From Coenobita brevimanus (Eukaryota; Arthropoda; Malacostraca; Decapoda; Coenobitidae): a DNA stretch of 64,000 nucleotides. The notes below the pieces were generated by a model. That model did no database searches. It had not been told where the DNA came from and saw only the letters and a list, made by a program, of their open reading frames with translations. The position numbers were made by a program, and so were the translations under genes. The first letter of the stretch is position 1; every line of letters begins with the position of its first letter. Below are positions 11,884 through 25,687 of the stretch, piece by piece. The stretch lies in contig CM064657.1 of assembly GCA_032717465.1 (NCBI GenBank), positions 18,379,331-18,443,330 of the forward strand. The letters are read 5' to 3'.

Positions 11884-13207
11884 TATGGTGTGAATGCGAA
11901 AGGACGCAGAAATTATGAGGTAAATGCGACAGACAGACGCTCAGTGAAATTATCAGTCATGTTGATCTCCAAATATTAGTATAAAGTGCATACGGGTAGA
12001 ACATAAGTGAAAACATTGTATGTAAGTATATAAATCTGCCCTAAGTTGAAACTTCATAGCGAGGGTTTTATGATGCGATATTCTGTCGCTCAGTGCAATA
12101 AATACGGCCCGTAATTATATAATTATTATTATTGGAAATTCTTACGGGTATAATATAAGTTCAAATTATTGTAAGTGCTGATATATATTCTAAGTCAAAT
12201 ATTCATAGCGTGTGTATAGAGATGCGATTTCCTGACGCTCAGTTGAATGAATAAGGCACGTATTAGTCAAAATAAAATTCAGCAAGTGATAAAGTGAATA
12301 ATTAGTATATAAGTGTGTGAGTATTATGTTTGTCGAAACATTCCTTGCGAGGGTATTTTCATGCGATATTCTCACGCTCACTTGAATAAATAATGGCAGT
12401 AAGTATGTACAGTGCATTAAAGGGGTGTAAACGTGTGTAATGTAAGTGGGAAATTATAAGTGGAGTGAATAAATAAAGTAGATGATGAAACACGAGTGTT
12501 TGAGATCGTGGTTGCTACTTGAATATGCGTTAGCATACCGCTAAATGCCCTCGTAATGAATGAAAATAATTGAAAAGCTTTACAGTGGTGGAGGAAAGGT
12601 TCTATGTAAAGGGAAAAATAATTGGAAAGTGATAAAACAATTTGGTATGTTGAAATACGAGTCATAGCGAGTGCGCTTACTAAGCTGATGTGCGCTATAC
12701 TTATGCTGCATGTCATCATAATGAATGAAAACATCTGAAAACACTTACAAACAGTTGTAATTGGTAAAATGTCATTGAAACAGAAGTATACAAGTAGAAA
12801 AATGATAGGTTGACTCATACCAGACACTTAGCATATAACATGTTACGACTCGGACCAAACTCGCTATGCTCGCGCGATGGTACAATGCTTATTTTTCATA
12901 TATATGTGTCTGAAATCCATTATATTGTTACTGTTATTGTTTATTAGTTCAAATTCAATAAATATAGAGGTGTTGTGTGTTGTTTCTCCCATTATTCCTT
13001 ACCATAAAACACGTAAACGCATATCCAGCCCATTACAGAACACCATACCTGCCAGGGGGAACCGCACCTGTACGGACCACTTATAGACCGCGGGAACCAC
13101 TTTCTTTGTGATTTTCCTTCGTTTCTCGACCTAAGCGGAAGTTTTAGCAAAAAAAAAATTTTTTCCAAAAAGGCTCGGGACTGGGGGATGTCATAGGTGC
13201 GGAAAAC
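11884..13207. other. Non-coding 3' region of the piggyBac element
   Basis: About 1.3 kb, AT-rich, with no credible gene. A degenerate repeat centred on TTCATAGCGAGGG ... GATGCGATATTC ... GCTCAGT ... AATAA occurs near 12050, 12200 and 12340, at spacings of about 140-150 bases. Related but weaker versions are near 12525 and 12660. Confidence 0.6.
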
Positions 13208-13227
13208 CTCGGGACGTGACGGGTTAA
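13208..13227 (-). repeat. Right terminal inverted repeat and TTAA of piggyBac
   Basis: Reading inwards on the minus strand, TTAA is followed by CCCGTCACGTCCCGAG, pairing with the left end. Confidence 0.88.
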
Positions 13228-15208
<1,981 letters not shown>

Positions 15209-15217
<9 letters not shown>

Positions 15218-15712
15218 GGTGAGGGAGCTCACCATCCACTCACTCGATGTACTGCTGCTTTGGGTGTCTGCCCTTTTCTCTCTTCTTTCCTTCATCTCTC
15301 TTTCTTCCCTTAGTCTTTCCTCTATCTTCTGCCTACGGGTGACTTTACACTCCCTCTTTTGTCATTCTTTCCTTCTTTCAATCCTCTTCTTTCTGCCTGT
15401 GGGTGACTACACTGAGTGAAAAGCCATATGGTTTCCTGTACACCAGGAAACCATTTACTATGGTGAGTGGTAACCATATAACCACATTATGGCGCCTGGT
15501 GGTTTAGTGGGTAATTAAGGCGCTCCAATTGGATTGAGCCGGTGCAGGTTTATATCCAAGGGATGGCTGGGGGTTCACTGCTCACGTAATGCCACTCAGA
15601 GCTGAGTGAGGCTAGTCACTCACATCAAAAATGTCAGGACCAATTTGCTTAGCCCCGGGCTAGTACGTTCCACATGGGGCGACAAAGGATTGGATGATAC
15701 ATATATATATAT
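15209..15712 (+). mobile_element. SINE-2 copy b (plus), most complete
   Basis: It starts GTAGTGGTAGGTGAGGGAGC, has a pyrimidine-rich segment (15255-15400), and then a tRNA-like module. The module GCGCCTGGTGGTTTAGTGGG at 15491 has an A-box-like sequence, and GGTTTATATCC near 15547 is a decayed B box. The 3' end has the conserved GCCCCGGGCTAGTACGTTCC/GGGGCGACAAAGGATTGG region and a TGGATGATA tail. Having a tRNA-like module in the middle suggests a composite SINE. Other copies lie at 15720-16170, 44948-45130 and 54525-54603. Confidence 0.75.
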
Positions 15713-15719
15713 ATATATC

Positions 15720-16662
<943 letters not shown>

Positions 16663-16663
16663 G

Positions 16664-16703
<40 letters not shown>
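16663..16703. repeat. (TA)n microsatellite
   Basis: TA tract forming or following the SINE-1 tail. Confidence 0.93.
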
Positions 16704-16704
<1 letters not shown>

Positions 16705-16734
16705 TAGATACAATATATCTCCATTTATTCCAAG

Positions 16735-18572
16735 AAACCTCAATCCTGTAAGGGGTGGCTACAAACAAATCACCTTCAACGTCGCCATGTCCAAAGCCAT
16801 TTCACTGCCCTGCTTCCAGCTCACACCCACCTCTCTCATATACCTCTCAATTCCATTGCTCAATCTCATCCTCGGCCTCCCACTCCCTTTCCCCCCCTCC
16901 AACTCACTCGCATACACCCTCCTCGTTAGTCTCTCGCTCTCCATCGTATCCACATGCCGAAACCACCTCAGTGTATTTTTCCTAACGCTTTGTGTCACAT
17001 CCACTTCTGCACCACAACACACCTTTACTTCCTCATTTGTCAGTCTGTCCTTCCATGTAAGTTCAAAGCTCCTCTCAAACAAGTCATATCCACTGCTCTC
17101 ACTCTTGACTTGTGTCCTTCCAAAAACGCCCAAGCTTCACTTCCATGCACTGGGGTTGGTATCACAATACTTCCATGCTCATTTGTCTGTTCCTTATCAC
17201 TGCTTTCAAGGAACCGACAACCTTTCGTCCCCACTGTACCCTTTTAAACTCTTCACCCTCTAAACTTCCATCCTTATTCATCACACTACCCAAGTATTTA
17301 AACGCGCTAAGTTTTGCATTTCCTCCTCTTCCAGCCTAACTGTATATTCAGTGTCTTTATTTCTCTCGAAGACCATAACTTTACTCCTCCATACATTCAC
17401 CTTTAGATTTCGTTTCTTACACACTCTCCCAAACTCATTCACCACGGATAGCAGTAATGTATCATCTACAAGCAATAGTACAGGGAGTTTCCAAACATTG
17501 CCCTCTCTCATAATGGTCACTCAACATTCACAAACCTACATTGTCTCTCTATTATAGCGCCATCCATATACAGACTGGACAACCATAGGGACATGACACA
17601 TCCCTTTTTCAATCCAATATTCAAATAGGAAAATTCACTCAGTCCACTATGCACACGCACTGCAGCCTCAACCCCATCATACATACTCTTCACGGCATTC
17701 GACAACTTCCCATTTACTCCATATATTCTTAATATTTTTCACATTCCTTGTCTATCCACCCTGTCATATAATTTTTCCAAATCCTGACAACTTTTTTCCC
17801 CTTCTCTCGAAACTTTTCCACTAAAGACCTAAGGATGAATATCTGATGTATACAACTTCTTCCCTTTCTAAAACCTCCCTGTTCTTCTCCAGCTAATTCC
17901 TTTGTTACTTCTCTAACGCTGTCAGTAAGTATCCTACCATATGCTTTTCCCATTACACGAAGAAGACAAATGTCCCTATGATTACTACACAATTCTTTTT
18001 TTCATTTTCCATTGAACATGGAAATTATTATACTTGACTTCCAGTCAAATGGGACTCTACTTTCCTCCCATGCCAATTTTGCAAATCTTCCATATCCATT
18101 CTACTACCACAGTATTTCTCCCACATGTTTCAGCATTTCACCACAAACTCCATCAATTTGGGGGGCTTTCCCCATTTTGACCTTCTACATTACTTCCACT
18201 ATTTCCATCCTACTGATTTGTTCCTCTCTTCTTACCGCCCTCCTCCTCCCAGCCATTCCCCATCCACTTACACTCGCATTACTGTCATTGCCTATGTTCA
18301 ACAATTCCTTAAAGTATTCTCTTCATCTGCTCACATTTTCTCTTTCCCCTCATTAGCAATCTACTATTTTTATTTTTCACTCCCCGACTTACTTCTTTAT
18401 CACCCTGTATAACTCTCTTTACCTCTTTCCAGAACATTTTCTTCCATTCCCTCTACTTTCACTCAGATTCCTTCCAAATTCTTCATCCACTCTCTTCTTA
18501 CTCTCTCCCTTAGTAATCATTTCACCGCTCTCTTCCTCTCTACATATACCTCCCTCTCCCGTCTCACAACCT
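16735..18572 (-). mobile_element. RTE retrotransposon A2, 3' part (reverse transcriptase), degenerate
   Basis: Minus-strand copy related to A1 and A3. Its 3' end lies at about 16735, shown by GCCACCCCTTACAGGATTGA on the minus strand, the usual terminal motif of this family. Recognisable pieces are the C-terminal RWFRHVDTME ... RRVYASELEGGKGSGRPRMR region (17133-16759), the palm region with a VDDTLLLS variant (17480-17440), GLKKGCVMSLWL (17640-17580), and KELAGEEQGGFRKGRSC (17990-17890). Many stops and shifts are present. The element continues at 26955 beyond the LTR retrotransposon. Confidence 0.8.
18568..18572 (+). repeat. Target-site duplication AACCT (left)
   Basis: AACCT immediately precedes the LTR element; an identical copy follows it at 26950-26954. 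Confidence 0.88.
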
Positions 18573-19584
18573 TGTCATGGAGTTTTTTAAAGTGTATGCA
18601 ATATTAAAGGATAATTTTCAGTAATACTGAGACCAGGGACAATGAATTGTCTGCTAAAAATCAAGCAATGATTACTTTATGCTGGCTTGCTTCGCCGATT
18701 CTCTAAGAATGAGAAATTATAAACTTTCTCAACAGTACACAGCAGAGACTAATTCCTCACAATTGCTGTGTGTTAGTACTGTTAGCCTCTGGAGAAAGCA
18801 ACTTCACCCCTGACAGTCAATAACTAATGCTATTAATGATAACAGATTCTTGCTGATGCATTAACTCCTAGATGGCACAACGGATTTTAAGCTTAATACA
18901 AAAAGACTGGCCTAAGTACCAGCTATGAATAGCAAAGCGTTTATGCAAGCTAGGAGCTGGAACTAGAATAAGCTTAATATGGAAAATAAAACACGAATTT
19001 TCATTACATTAAGCTTGAGGAAAAGAACTGTTAAATTTATTGATTACAAAGAAATAAATTTACGTTACATTTCAAAATGAATTCAAGTAAGGAGATCGCA
19101 CTCACTCGCTCACTCAAAAGCTAACTCTTAAACCTACGAAAAAACGAAAAGAAATATTGGTCAAAGAGTGGACTAAGTGGATGATTGGGCATCGTTACTG
19201 GAAGGACACTGCACTCGCTAAGTCTCTCGCCAATCACACTACTGTAGGTGGAAATTCAGGAACTTGACAACGGTGGCACTGCTACGCTCTGGGCCCAACC
19301 TGCTTTCGCGGCGTACAAACCTTGACTGACTTCAAATCGTGGGAAAGAGGCGAGCGTCCAACCACATTACTAAAGGCTAGAATGAGCGAAACATGCCCAT
19401 AATAAATCGCTCAATGGAAGTGCTAATGTCTCGCACAAAGACGATAATTTATGACAGTGAAAAATTGTTCTGAAAACACTCCCGACCAGGTAAATACGTA
19501 GCGATTAAACTGAACGATAAACACTGGGATTCCACTAGAGTTCGCGGTTTCCCACCAAATTATGTCACGAGCTGACTCGTGGCA
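18573..19584 (-). repeat. 3' LTR (1012 bp)
   Basis: It aligns along its whole length with 25954-26949, with scattered substitutions and a few small indels (for example GACTGGCCTAAGTACC against GAAGTACC). The outer end on the minus strand reads into TGACA. The inner end begins TGCCACGAGTCAGCTCGTGAC, which nearly forms a hairpin (CACGAG/CTCGTG). Confidence 0.9.
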
Positions 19585-20728
19585 TTACGCCCCATGAAAA
19601 GTTGAAAAAAAAAATTTCAGGAAAAAAAAATTTCAATATACATACATATAAATCCTACTCAATCACACAAGATTCACACTGTGGTGTGTGTGTGCTATCC
19701 TGCTACAGGAGAAATTCACAGTCGCCAGTGAGCGAAAAAAAACTCGTATTTATGTTAATAGAAGCAAGCTTGAAGGAAAAACTCCTTGACAATGGTGAAA
19801 AATCCTGTGCTCAGGTCAAACTGAGCGAAAAATTCGCTACATTACATTAACAACTAATTGTTATGTAGTGTAATGTATGTAATACATGGTGTAGGTGTGA
19901 CAGTTGTGGTGTAACTGTGCCTATGTGTAAAATCATGTAATACAAATTTATAGTAAATAATGACGACGAGGCAGAAGAGAAGGGGCGGCAGCATGCGACA
20001 GGGACGACCAGCTGATCTGTACGGCAATGTTGCACCCACCAGCTGCACCTGCGAAAGGAATTAAGGTGGAGCATCAAAAGTGTCATTTCTCTCTCTCTTC
20101 CTAGCAATCAGTACTTACGTCATTATTAAAGGAAACATAATTCTTGAATTCACAAATTTCTTTGAACCCTTATAGTTTACTGGTTAACGCTTATTAACTA
20201 GGAAATGTGCCAGTTCTTGAATTGCTCAGATCTCTTAGAACAGGCAGTTTACTAGTTAACCTAACATTATTAACCAGGAAACGTGCCAGTTCTTGAATTG
20301 CTCAAATCTCTTAGAATGGGCAATTTACTGGTTAACCTAACACTACACTTACGACTAATAACAGGAAGCTGAGAATTGCTACGCAATCTCGGGCAGGTCA
20401 CATTTTAACACTCACCGTGGGTGTGAACACTCATGTGGATAATGTGCATTCTCCGGGAATCCTCAGAGAGGCCCACAGCTCAAGACGTTCCACAAGGTAA
20501 TTCATACACAGCCTCGGACTGTCTCTGCAGGGTTCTCAAACTTCCCCCTTAACTTATGGTATACATATGTATGTACAGGCCCTGGACATACTGTGTCCTG
20601 TAGGGCCAATGGGTGAGACGTCAGGTCTTACTGGTACACTTTTAACTGGGAACCAGGCTGGTCCTTGGATTACTCATATCTCTGAGGCCGCCTATCTTAC
20701 AGAACCCAGCATACAGCAATTGCCCGTG
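19585..20728 (-). other. Untranslated 3' region of the LTR element
   Basis: It lies between the RNase H end and the 3' LTR. A tandem repeat of about 85-90 bases spans roughly 20165-20345, with TTTACTGGTTAACCTAAC and AGTTCTTGAATTGCTCA recurring. The open frame at 20107-19847 shows no family motif. The polypurine tract is not clear; a G-rich ATGGGGCGTAA lies next to the LTR on the minus strand. Confidence 0.6.
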
Positions 20729-21286
20729 TTATTCAGCAGTTAGCAGGCGAGACATCAGGTCTGCACCTACGTTATCACTTCCCTTGATGTATCCCACAAC
20801 AAGGTTAAACTGCTGTAAATACAGTGTCCAGCGTGTCAGTCTTGCATTAGCCGTCTTGGTCGTGCTGAGACTAGTGAGTGGCATATGATCAGTTTCCAGA
20901 GTGAATGGTGCCCCATATAAATAATAATAATATTTTTTAACATCATCAATCATGGCCAAGAGTTCCTTCTCAACAGTACTGTAATTCCTCTCAGCAGGTT
21001 TTAGCTTATGGCTGTGGTATGCCACTGGGAAGATTCCACCTTCCGATTCCTGCATCAGTACGGCACCTACTCCATCTTGTAAAGCATCAGTGCACAGTAT
21101 GAAAGGTTTGTTGAAATCAGGCAACTGCAAGACAGGCTCCTTGCATAACATGTTCTTAAGGGCAATAAAAGATCTTTCTTGCGCTTCTCCCCATTCAATG
21201 GTGTTTGGTGCATATTTCCGTAGCACTTCGTACAACGGTTGGGCAATGAGAGCAAAGTTGGGGATAAAACTCCTATAATACCCCAC
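20729..21286 (-). pseudogene. RNase H domain of the LTR element
   Basis: This is a 185-codon open piece. It begins with the RT thumb/connection motif GYYRSFIPNFALIAQPL and continues into a Ty3/gypsy RNase H. Catalytic residues are visible in LCTDALQDGVGAVL (Asp), YSTVEKELLAMI (Glu) and LETDHMPL (Asp). It ends in MSRLLTAE. It would degrade the RNA strand during reverse transcription. A one-base loss in an A-run near 21311-21316 separates it from the RT. Confidence 0.9.
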
Positions 21287-21954
21287 TAAGCCAAGGAATG
21301 CCCTAACCTGTTTTTGGTCACGGGTCTCGGGGTTTCTCTAACCTTCCTGATCTTGTCACCCTGACACCTGCAGTGATTGTTGCCAACAATATGTCCGAGG
21401 AACTCCACCTCACTGTTAGCAATCTTACATTTGCTAGGTTTCACAGTCATGTTGAAATTCTGGAGTCTACTGAAGACAGTTTCCAAGAGTCTGAGGTGCT
21501 CCTCCAATGTGGCGGAATGAACAAGGACATCATCAACAAACATCTCTACTCCTACAATACCATGGAGCACTTGTCTCATGGCACGATTGAATACTGCTGG
21601 GGAATTGGTAAGTCCAAATGGGAGGATTTTATACTGATACAACCCCCTAGGAGTAGCAAAGGCAGTGAACTGATGGCTTTCACGGTGAAGAGGAATCTGG
21701 AAGAATCCCTTTGCCAAATCGAGCTTTGTAAAATATTGTGACCCTGCCAGCTTGGAGAAGATGGCAATGTGGTCACCCATCGGCTCAGCATCCACTTTGG
21801 TGATTGCATTGAGCCTCCTATAGCCGCCACAAATCCTGACTCCACCATCTTTCTTGCAAACTACTACCATTGGACTGCAGTAAGGAGATAAAGACTTCTC
21901 AATAATACTTGCAATCTCCATGTCAGCAATTTCGTTGTCTACTGCGCCCAGTAG
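21286..21954 (-). pseudogene. Reverse transcriptase of the LTR element
   Basis: The domain is nearly complete. Motifs are SPYCSPMVVVCKKDGGVRIC, then DLAKGFFQIPLH (first Asp), FTAFATPRGLYQYKILPFGL, the catalytic MFVDDVLVHS, and SEVEFLGHIV. These are typical of the Ty3/gypsy lineage. A TGA at 21957-21955 separates it from the upstream integrase frame; beyond that stop the frame is continuous. The 3' end shifts frame before RNase H. Confidence 0.9.
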
Positions 21955-22434
21955 TCACATGGGAATCGAATATGGCTTAACCTTTACGGGAGTATCACTG
22001 GTCAACTCAATCTTGTGACAGTCAACCTTTGCAAGTCTAGGTTGGTCAGAGAAGACATCAGCATACTGACAGAGCAGTGACCTTATGGCATTCTGATCAC
22101 CTAATGCTAAGTCAGCGTTAAGTAAAATATCTCCAACAGTCTCTTCCTGATGAGACTGAGCAGTTAAGGGCTCGTCATCATGGTCATCAGCTGGGATCGC
22201 TGTGGCTGCCCCGGTTTCTTCCAGTGGCTGGTCATTATTATCAGCTACTCGTAGGCCAGTCCCCTCGGGGTTTGACTCATGATAAGCCTTCAACATGTTA
22301 ATGTGGAACCTTTTGCGAAGATTCCCCATCTGAATTACGTAGCTGAGGTCTGAAATGCGCTCTACTACATCAAATGGACCCTTCCACTGTGCCAACAACT
22401 TGTTCTGGGCAGTGGGGACTCTGGGGAGTAACAC
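21955..22434 (-). pseudogene. Integrase C-terminal GPF domain and linker to RT
   Basis: The piece begins with LLAQWKGPFDVVERISDLSY and RKRFHINMLKAYH, the GPY/F module found at the C-terminus of Ty3/gypsy integrases. An acidic linker of about 60 residues follows, then VDCHKIELTSDTPVKVKPYS, which is the segment normally just upstream of gypsy RT. The integrase C-terminus and the RT N-terminus are therefore joined in one reading frame, the key evidence for IN before RT. Confidence 0.9.
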
Positions 22435-22480
22435 CAGGCACTTATCGCCTGGACTAAACTTCCAAAGTTTTGCCTTCTTA

Positions 22481-22690
22481 TCATAATAGGCTTTCTGAAC
22501 CGCGCGCCTTGATTAATTCTTCCTTAGCTAACTCGCACGTCGACTGGAAGCGGTCAGCTAGATCAAGGACGTAGGTGTAGGTGGTCTTGACTTCAGGGTC
22601 GGGTTCTTCATTGTCCCATAACTCGCGAAGGACTTGAAGTGGTCCACGGACCAACCTTCCATACACCAGTTCAAAGGGTGAGAACTTCAA
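22481..22690 (-). pseudogene. Integrase post-core segment
   Basis: This 69-codon piece contains KFSPFELVYGRLVRGPLQVL, the conserved region just after the integrase catalytic core. A base shift near 22755 separates it from the core, and another near 22500 from the GPF domain. Confidence 0.85.
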
Positions 22691-23165
22691 GGAGTGTTGT
22701 GGGGCTTCTCGATAAGCAAACAGAAGAGGAGCAATGAACCGTGGCCATTCCTTTGGCCATGTGCTTTAACATCTTCTTGAGAGTCCCACGGAACCTCTCA
22801 CATAGCCCGTTACACATGGGATGATAAGGTGTAGGTCGCAGGCCTCGGATGGACAACAACCTGAATGCTTCGTTCATCATTGTAGAGGTGAACTGCGAAC
22901 CCTGGTCACTTAAGACCTCTTTGGGGATACCTACACGACAAAACACTTTGATCAATGCCTCAGCATTGGCTTCAGGCCACCATGTGCTGCAGTCAACAAT
23001 AGTGAGGATATACCTTGATCCATCACTTGCCCAAGGAGAGATTGACCCAACAATGTCAACTGCTATTCTCTCGAACGGTTCAGAGATTACAGGCATTGGT
23101 TTCAATGGCACAGAACGGACACGTCCCCGGTCAGTGGTACGCTGACACACGTCGCAGGAACGCAC
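22671..23165 (-). pseudogene. Integrase catalytic core
   Basis: This is the retroviral-type integrase core (rve). The three acidic residues are visible: Asp in RIAVDIVGSISPW, Asp in EVLSDQGSQFTS, and Glu in NGLCERFRGTLKKML. The upstream RSCDVCQR holds the second cysteine pair of the zinc-binding domain. The C-terminal 25 residues are read out of frame. It would insert element DNA into the host genome in the nucleus. Confidence 0.92.
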
Positions 23166-23171
23166 AAGCCT

Positions 23172-23546
23172 TTATATTTTGTGTCCCATTCCGGGCCAGA
23201 AAAAGTCAGCATGGATGAGGTCAGAGGTTTTCTTTTGGCCCATGTGACTTCCCATGACTGAACAATGACCCAATTCAAACACTGCCTGGCGATACTTTTT
23301 GGGAACGACAAACTGCAGTCGAACCTCGCCCTGGGGTGTTTGTGACTCACGGTATACCCGTCCTTGCTTGCGAAGGAACCTGGCTTGACCTCCCCATGAA
23401 TACTTAATCACTTTATCCTCCAGCTTCTTATGCACTGAGGCAAGTTTTGGGTCAGACTGTTGTTCTTGGACAATGTCTTGACCACGAATCAAATCTTGCG
23501 GCGTTGCGACGGTCAACGGGGTGACATGATTCGGAGTCTTGGCCAT
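23172..23546 (-). pseudogene. Integrase N-terminal zinc-binding region
   Basis: This 124-codon piece contains LGHCSVMGSHMGQKKTSDLI and FFWPGMGHKI. The two histidines are those of the HHCC zinc finger, whose cysteines are just beyond an in-frame TAA at 23174-23172 in the next piece. The stop is the only barrier between them. Confidence 0.88.
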
Positions 23547-23579
23547 GGCTCATGTTACTGCAACAGCCGAAGTCTGAGT

Positions 23580-23914
23580 AGCAACATCTACAGCGCAACT
23601 GTTTTTGATGCCCAGTATGTTGCCGATAATGAGGTCAACAAGGGTTCTGGCATGACAACAGCAGCTGTAAAGCCATTGTAGAAAGGAGATGCCACCTGGA
23701 TACGTGCCTCAGGGAACAATCTCACTGACCCATCAATAAGTCTAACTTGGATCTGCTTACCCGTGCACTCATCGGGCCGAACTAAACTTTGCTTGACAGA
23801 GCAACCTGAGGAACCATTATCTCTCAGGACACTTACAGAAACACCTCCTACAAACCCTGGCTGAACAGGAAAGGCAGTGTTACTGGTGGAAGGGTCTGAG
23901 GAGGTAGCAGCCAG
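23580..23914 (-). pseudogene. Aspartic protease region of the LTR element
   Basis: It reads on from gag in the same frame after a TGA at about 23917-23915. The segment VSVSVLRDNGSSGCSVKQSL resembles the retropepsin active site, but the DTG/DSG triplet reads DNG (near 23815). A stop and a frame change near 23650-23580 precede the integrase. The call is from position and motif only. Confidence 0.65.
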
Positions 23915-25003
23915 TCATTGGTGAGACTGAGGAACAAACGATGCAGCAGATGTGGTGCCCTGAGAACTTGATATCTGAGGGGTCGTGCTCACCATCTGAG
24001 GAGCTGGAGCATTGACCACCTGTGGAGGAGGGTTCACTGTCGCTAGGGAACTGGTGAACTGCGGGGAAGTACCTGTACTGGTGGGGTTGGCACCACTGTA
24101 CGCTTGTTGTGGCATAAGGGCTGCATTTGCATCCTGCCTCCGATACACTAAAGTCGATTGTCCTGACTGAGGATTACGTGGTTTGTCCTTGCCCTGCTGC
24201 TGCTTGAAATACCGGCACTGCTGCTGGTTAGGGTTCTGTTTATCGTACCGCTTCCACTCAGGTTTCTGAGTGTTTTGCCTCTGGTCCTTCTTCTGCGGTT
24301 TTGGACCTTGACCATTATTCTGAGAACGACCTTGTTGCTGGGGTTCAGTCTGAGACGGTTTCCCACATTTATCAGGTTTCCCGTTCCAGGTATGCTGCTT
24401 GCGAGTTTGATACCCATATGCAGTAAAGAATGTGTCAGCCTTCTTCACCATTTGGCTGGCATCTCTTACCTGGCAGATCTTAAGCTGAGCCATAAGTTCA
24501 GTAGGCCACGACTTTTCTAGCTGCGTGCGCAGCATAAGGTCAATTATCCCCTCACACGTGGAAGGAGTTTCATCTTTCTCCATCCACTCATCTAAGTAAA
24601 CAGTAAGCCGGTCAAGAAACTGAACGGCAGTCTCTTTATCCTGTAAATGCGCCCTCGTGAACTGACTCTTGGCGTCGTCAACTGTGAGACCGTACGCTTT
24701 GACGAGTGCGGCCTTCATCATCTCATACGTGAGATTGTCTCCACGAATTCTGTGGAGAATATCGAGGGCAGGGCCCTCAAACAGGCTAAGAAACTGAAGC
24801 CACTTAGCTGCATCATCCAGTTGGTAAAGTTGAGCCATGTCCTCAAAACGAGCTATGTATGGCTCGATTCGCTCGCCTTCCTTGTATGGGGGAAGCTTGA
24901 TTTGTGGGGTCGCCATAACATGTGCAGGGAGAGCGCTCGTGGAGGTTGGACCAGCTGCACCAGATGTGTCTGAAGCCAAGGAATCTCGCTTGAGCTTCAG
25001 CAT
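23915..25003 (-). pseudogene. Gag polyprotein (capsid/nucleocapsid part)
   Basis: The 362-codon piece holds a Ty3/gypsy-type capsid: IKLPPYKEGERIEPYIARFE, WLQFLSLFEGPALDILHRI, and a helical region to about residue 190. A Gln/Pro-rich, basic tail follows. QCRYFKQQQGKDK stands where a CCHC zinc knuckle would be expected, with a cysteine replaced by Phe. It would form the virus-like particle in the cytoplasm. The upstream part is in another frame (24997-25371). Confidence 0.85.
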
Positions 25004-25371
25004 TTCAATTTCATGCTTTTCGGGTGCTTCTCGCTCGGCACGTTCATGTTCTCATTGTTCCCGCTCATATTCACGTTCTCTCGTTGTTCTAACTCGATTT
25101 GACGTTCTCTCTCACGTTGTTCTCGTTCGTATTCGCGTTGTTCTCGCTCTTGTTCTAACTCGAGTTTGCGTTGTTTTTGCTCGTATTCGTGTTGTTGTCG
25201 CTCGTGTTCACGTTCTCTCTCATGTTCCTCGCATTGTTTTCGCTCGTGTTCACGTTCTCTTTCGCGTTCTTCTCGCTCGTAATTAAACCGTGAGAGGACG
25301 TAGCTTTGGATTTTTTCTGGGTCAGTAAGGCTCATATCTTTAGCTTCCTGTACATACACGTTGGCTGCCAT
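24997..25371 (-). pseudogene. Gag N-terminal coiled-coil region
   Basis: It begins at an ATG 300 bases inside the PBS with MAANVYVQEAKDMSLTDPEK. It becomes a long Glu/Arg/Gln-rich run with EREHERK-type heptads, predicted as a coiled coil, and then shifts out of frame just before the KLKRDSLASD start of the next gag piece. The 5-7 base overlap of the pieces suggests a one-base change near 25000. Confidence 0.8.
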
Positions 25372-25670
25372 GATGCTAGCTCAATCTAAATAACTAGTGA
25401 CTCAGTACTGACTGCGATTTTTTCAGAGAAAGATGTCAATAATCGAGAATAAAGAATATAGGCACAGGTTAGTGGTGACCAGTTTTATCTAATTAAACTG
25501 GTAAAGAAAGAAAAACAAACAACTGACTGTGAAAACTATTATGTAAATTAATAAAAATGAATCAATAATCACCAATAAGGTAGTGCCTATAGGCTTTAAT
25601 GATAAATACCTAAGTATGAACGAGTGGGTATTATCTCGTGAATAGCTTTAGAGCTAGGAGTTAATATCCT

Positions 25671-25685
25671 GGAATGAGGTCGCCA
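25671..25685 (-). other. Primer-binding site of the LTR element
   Basis: On the minus strand TGGCGACCTCATTCC starts two bases after the end of the 5' LTR (TGACA-AT-TGGCGACC). This spacing and the TGG start are typical for tRNA-primed Ty3/gypsy elements. The tRNA is not identified. Confidence 0.75.
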
Positions 25686-25687
25686 AT

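Larger units (their letters stand above)
9030..13223 (+). mobile_element. piggyBac-superfamily DNA transposon, full length, 4194 bp
   Basis: Both ends are visible. TTAA lies at 9026-9029 and again at 13224-13227, the target duplication specific to piggyBac elements. Inside them the ends form imperfect inverted repeats beginning CCCG (CCCGCCCCGTCC on the left; CCCGTCACGTCC reading inwards from the right). A single transposase frame (9283-11883) occupies the middle, followed by about 1.3 kb of AT-rich non-coding sequence with degenerate tandem repeats. The element sits inside RTE C2, so it is the younger insertion. The only coding defect I see is one in-frame TAG. Confidence 0.92.
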
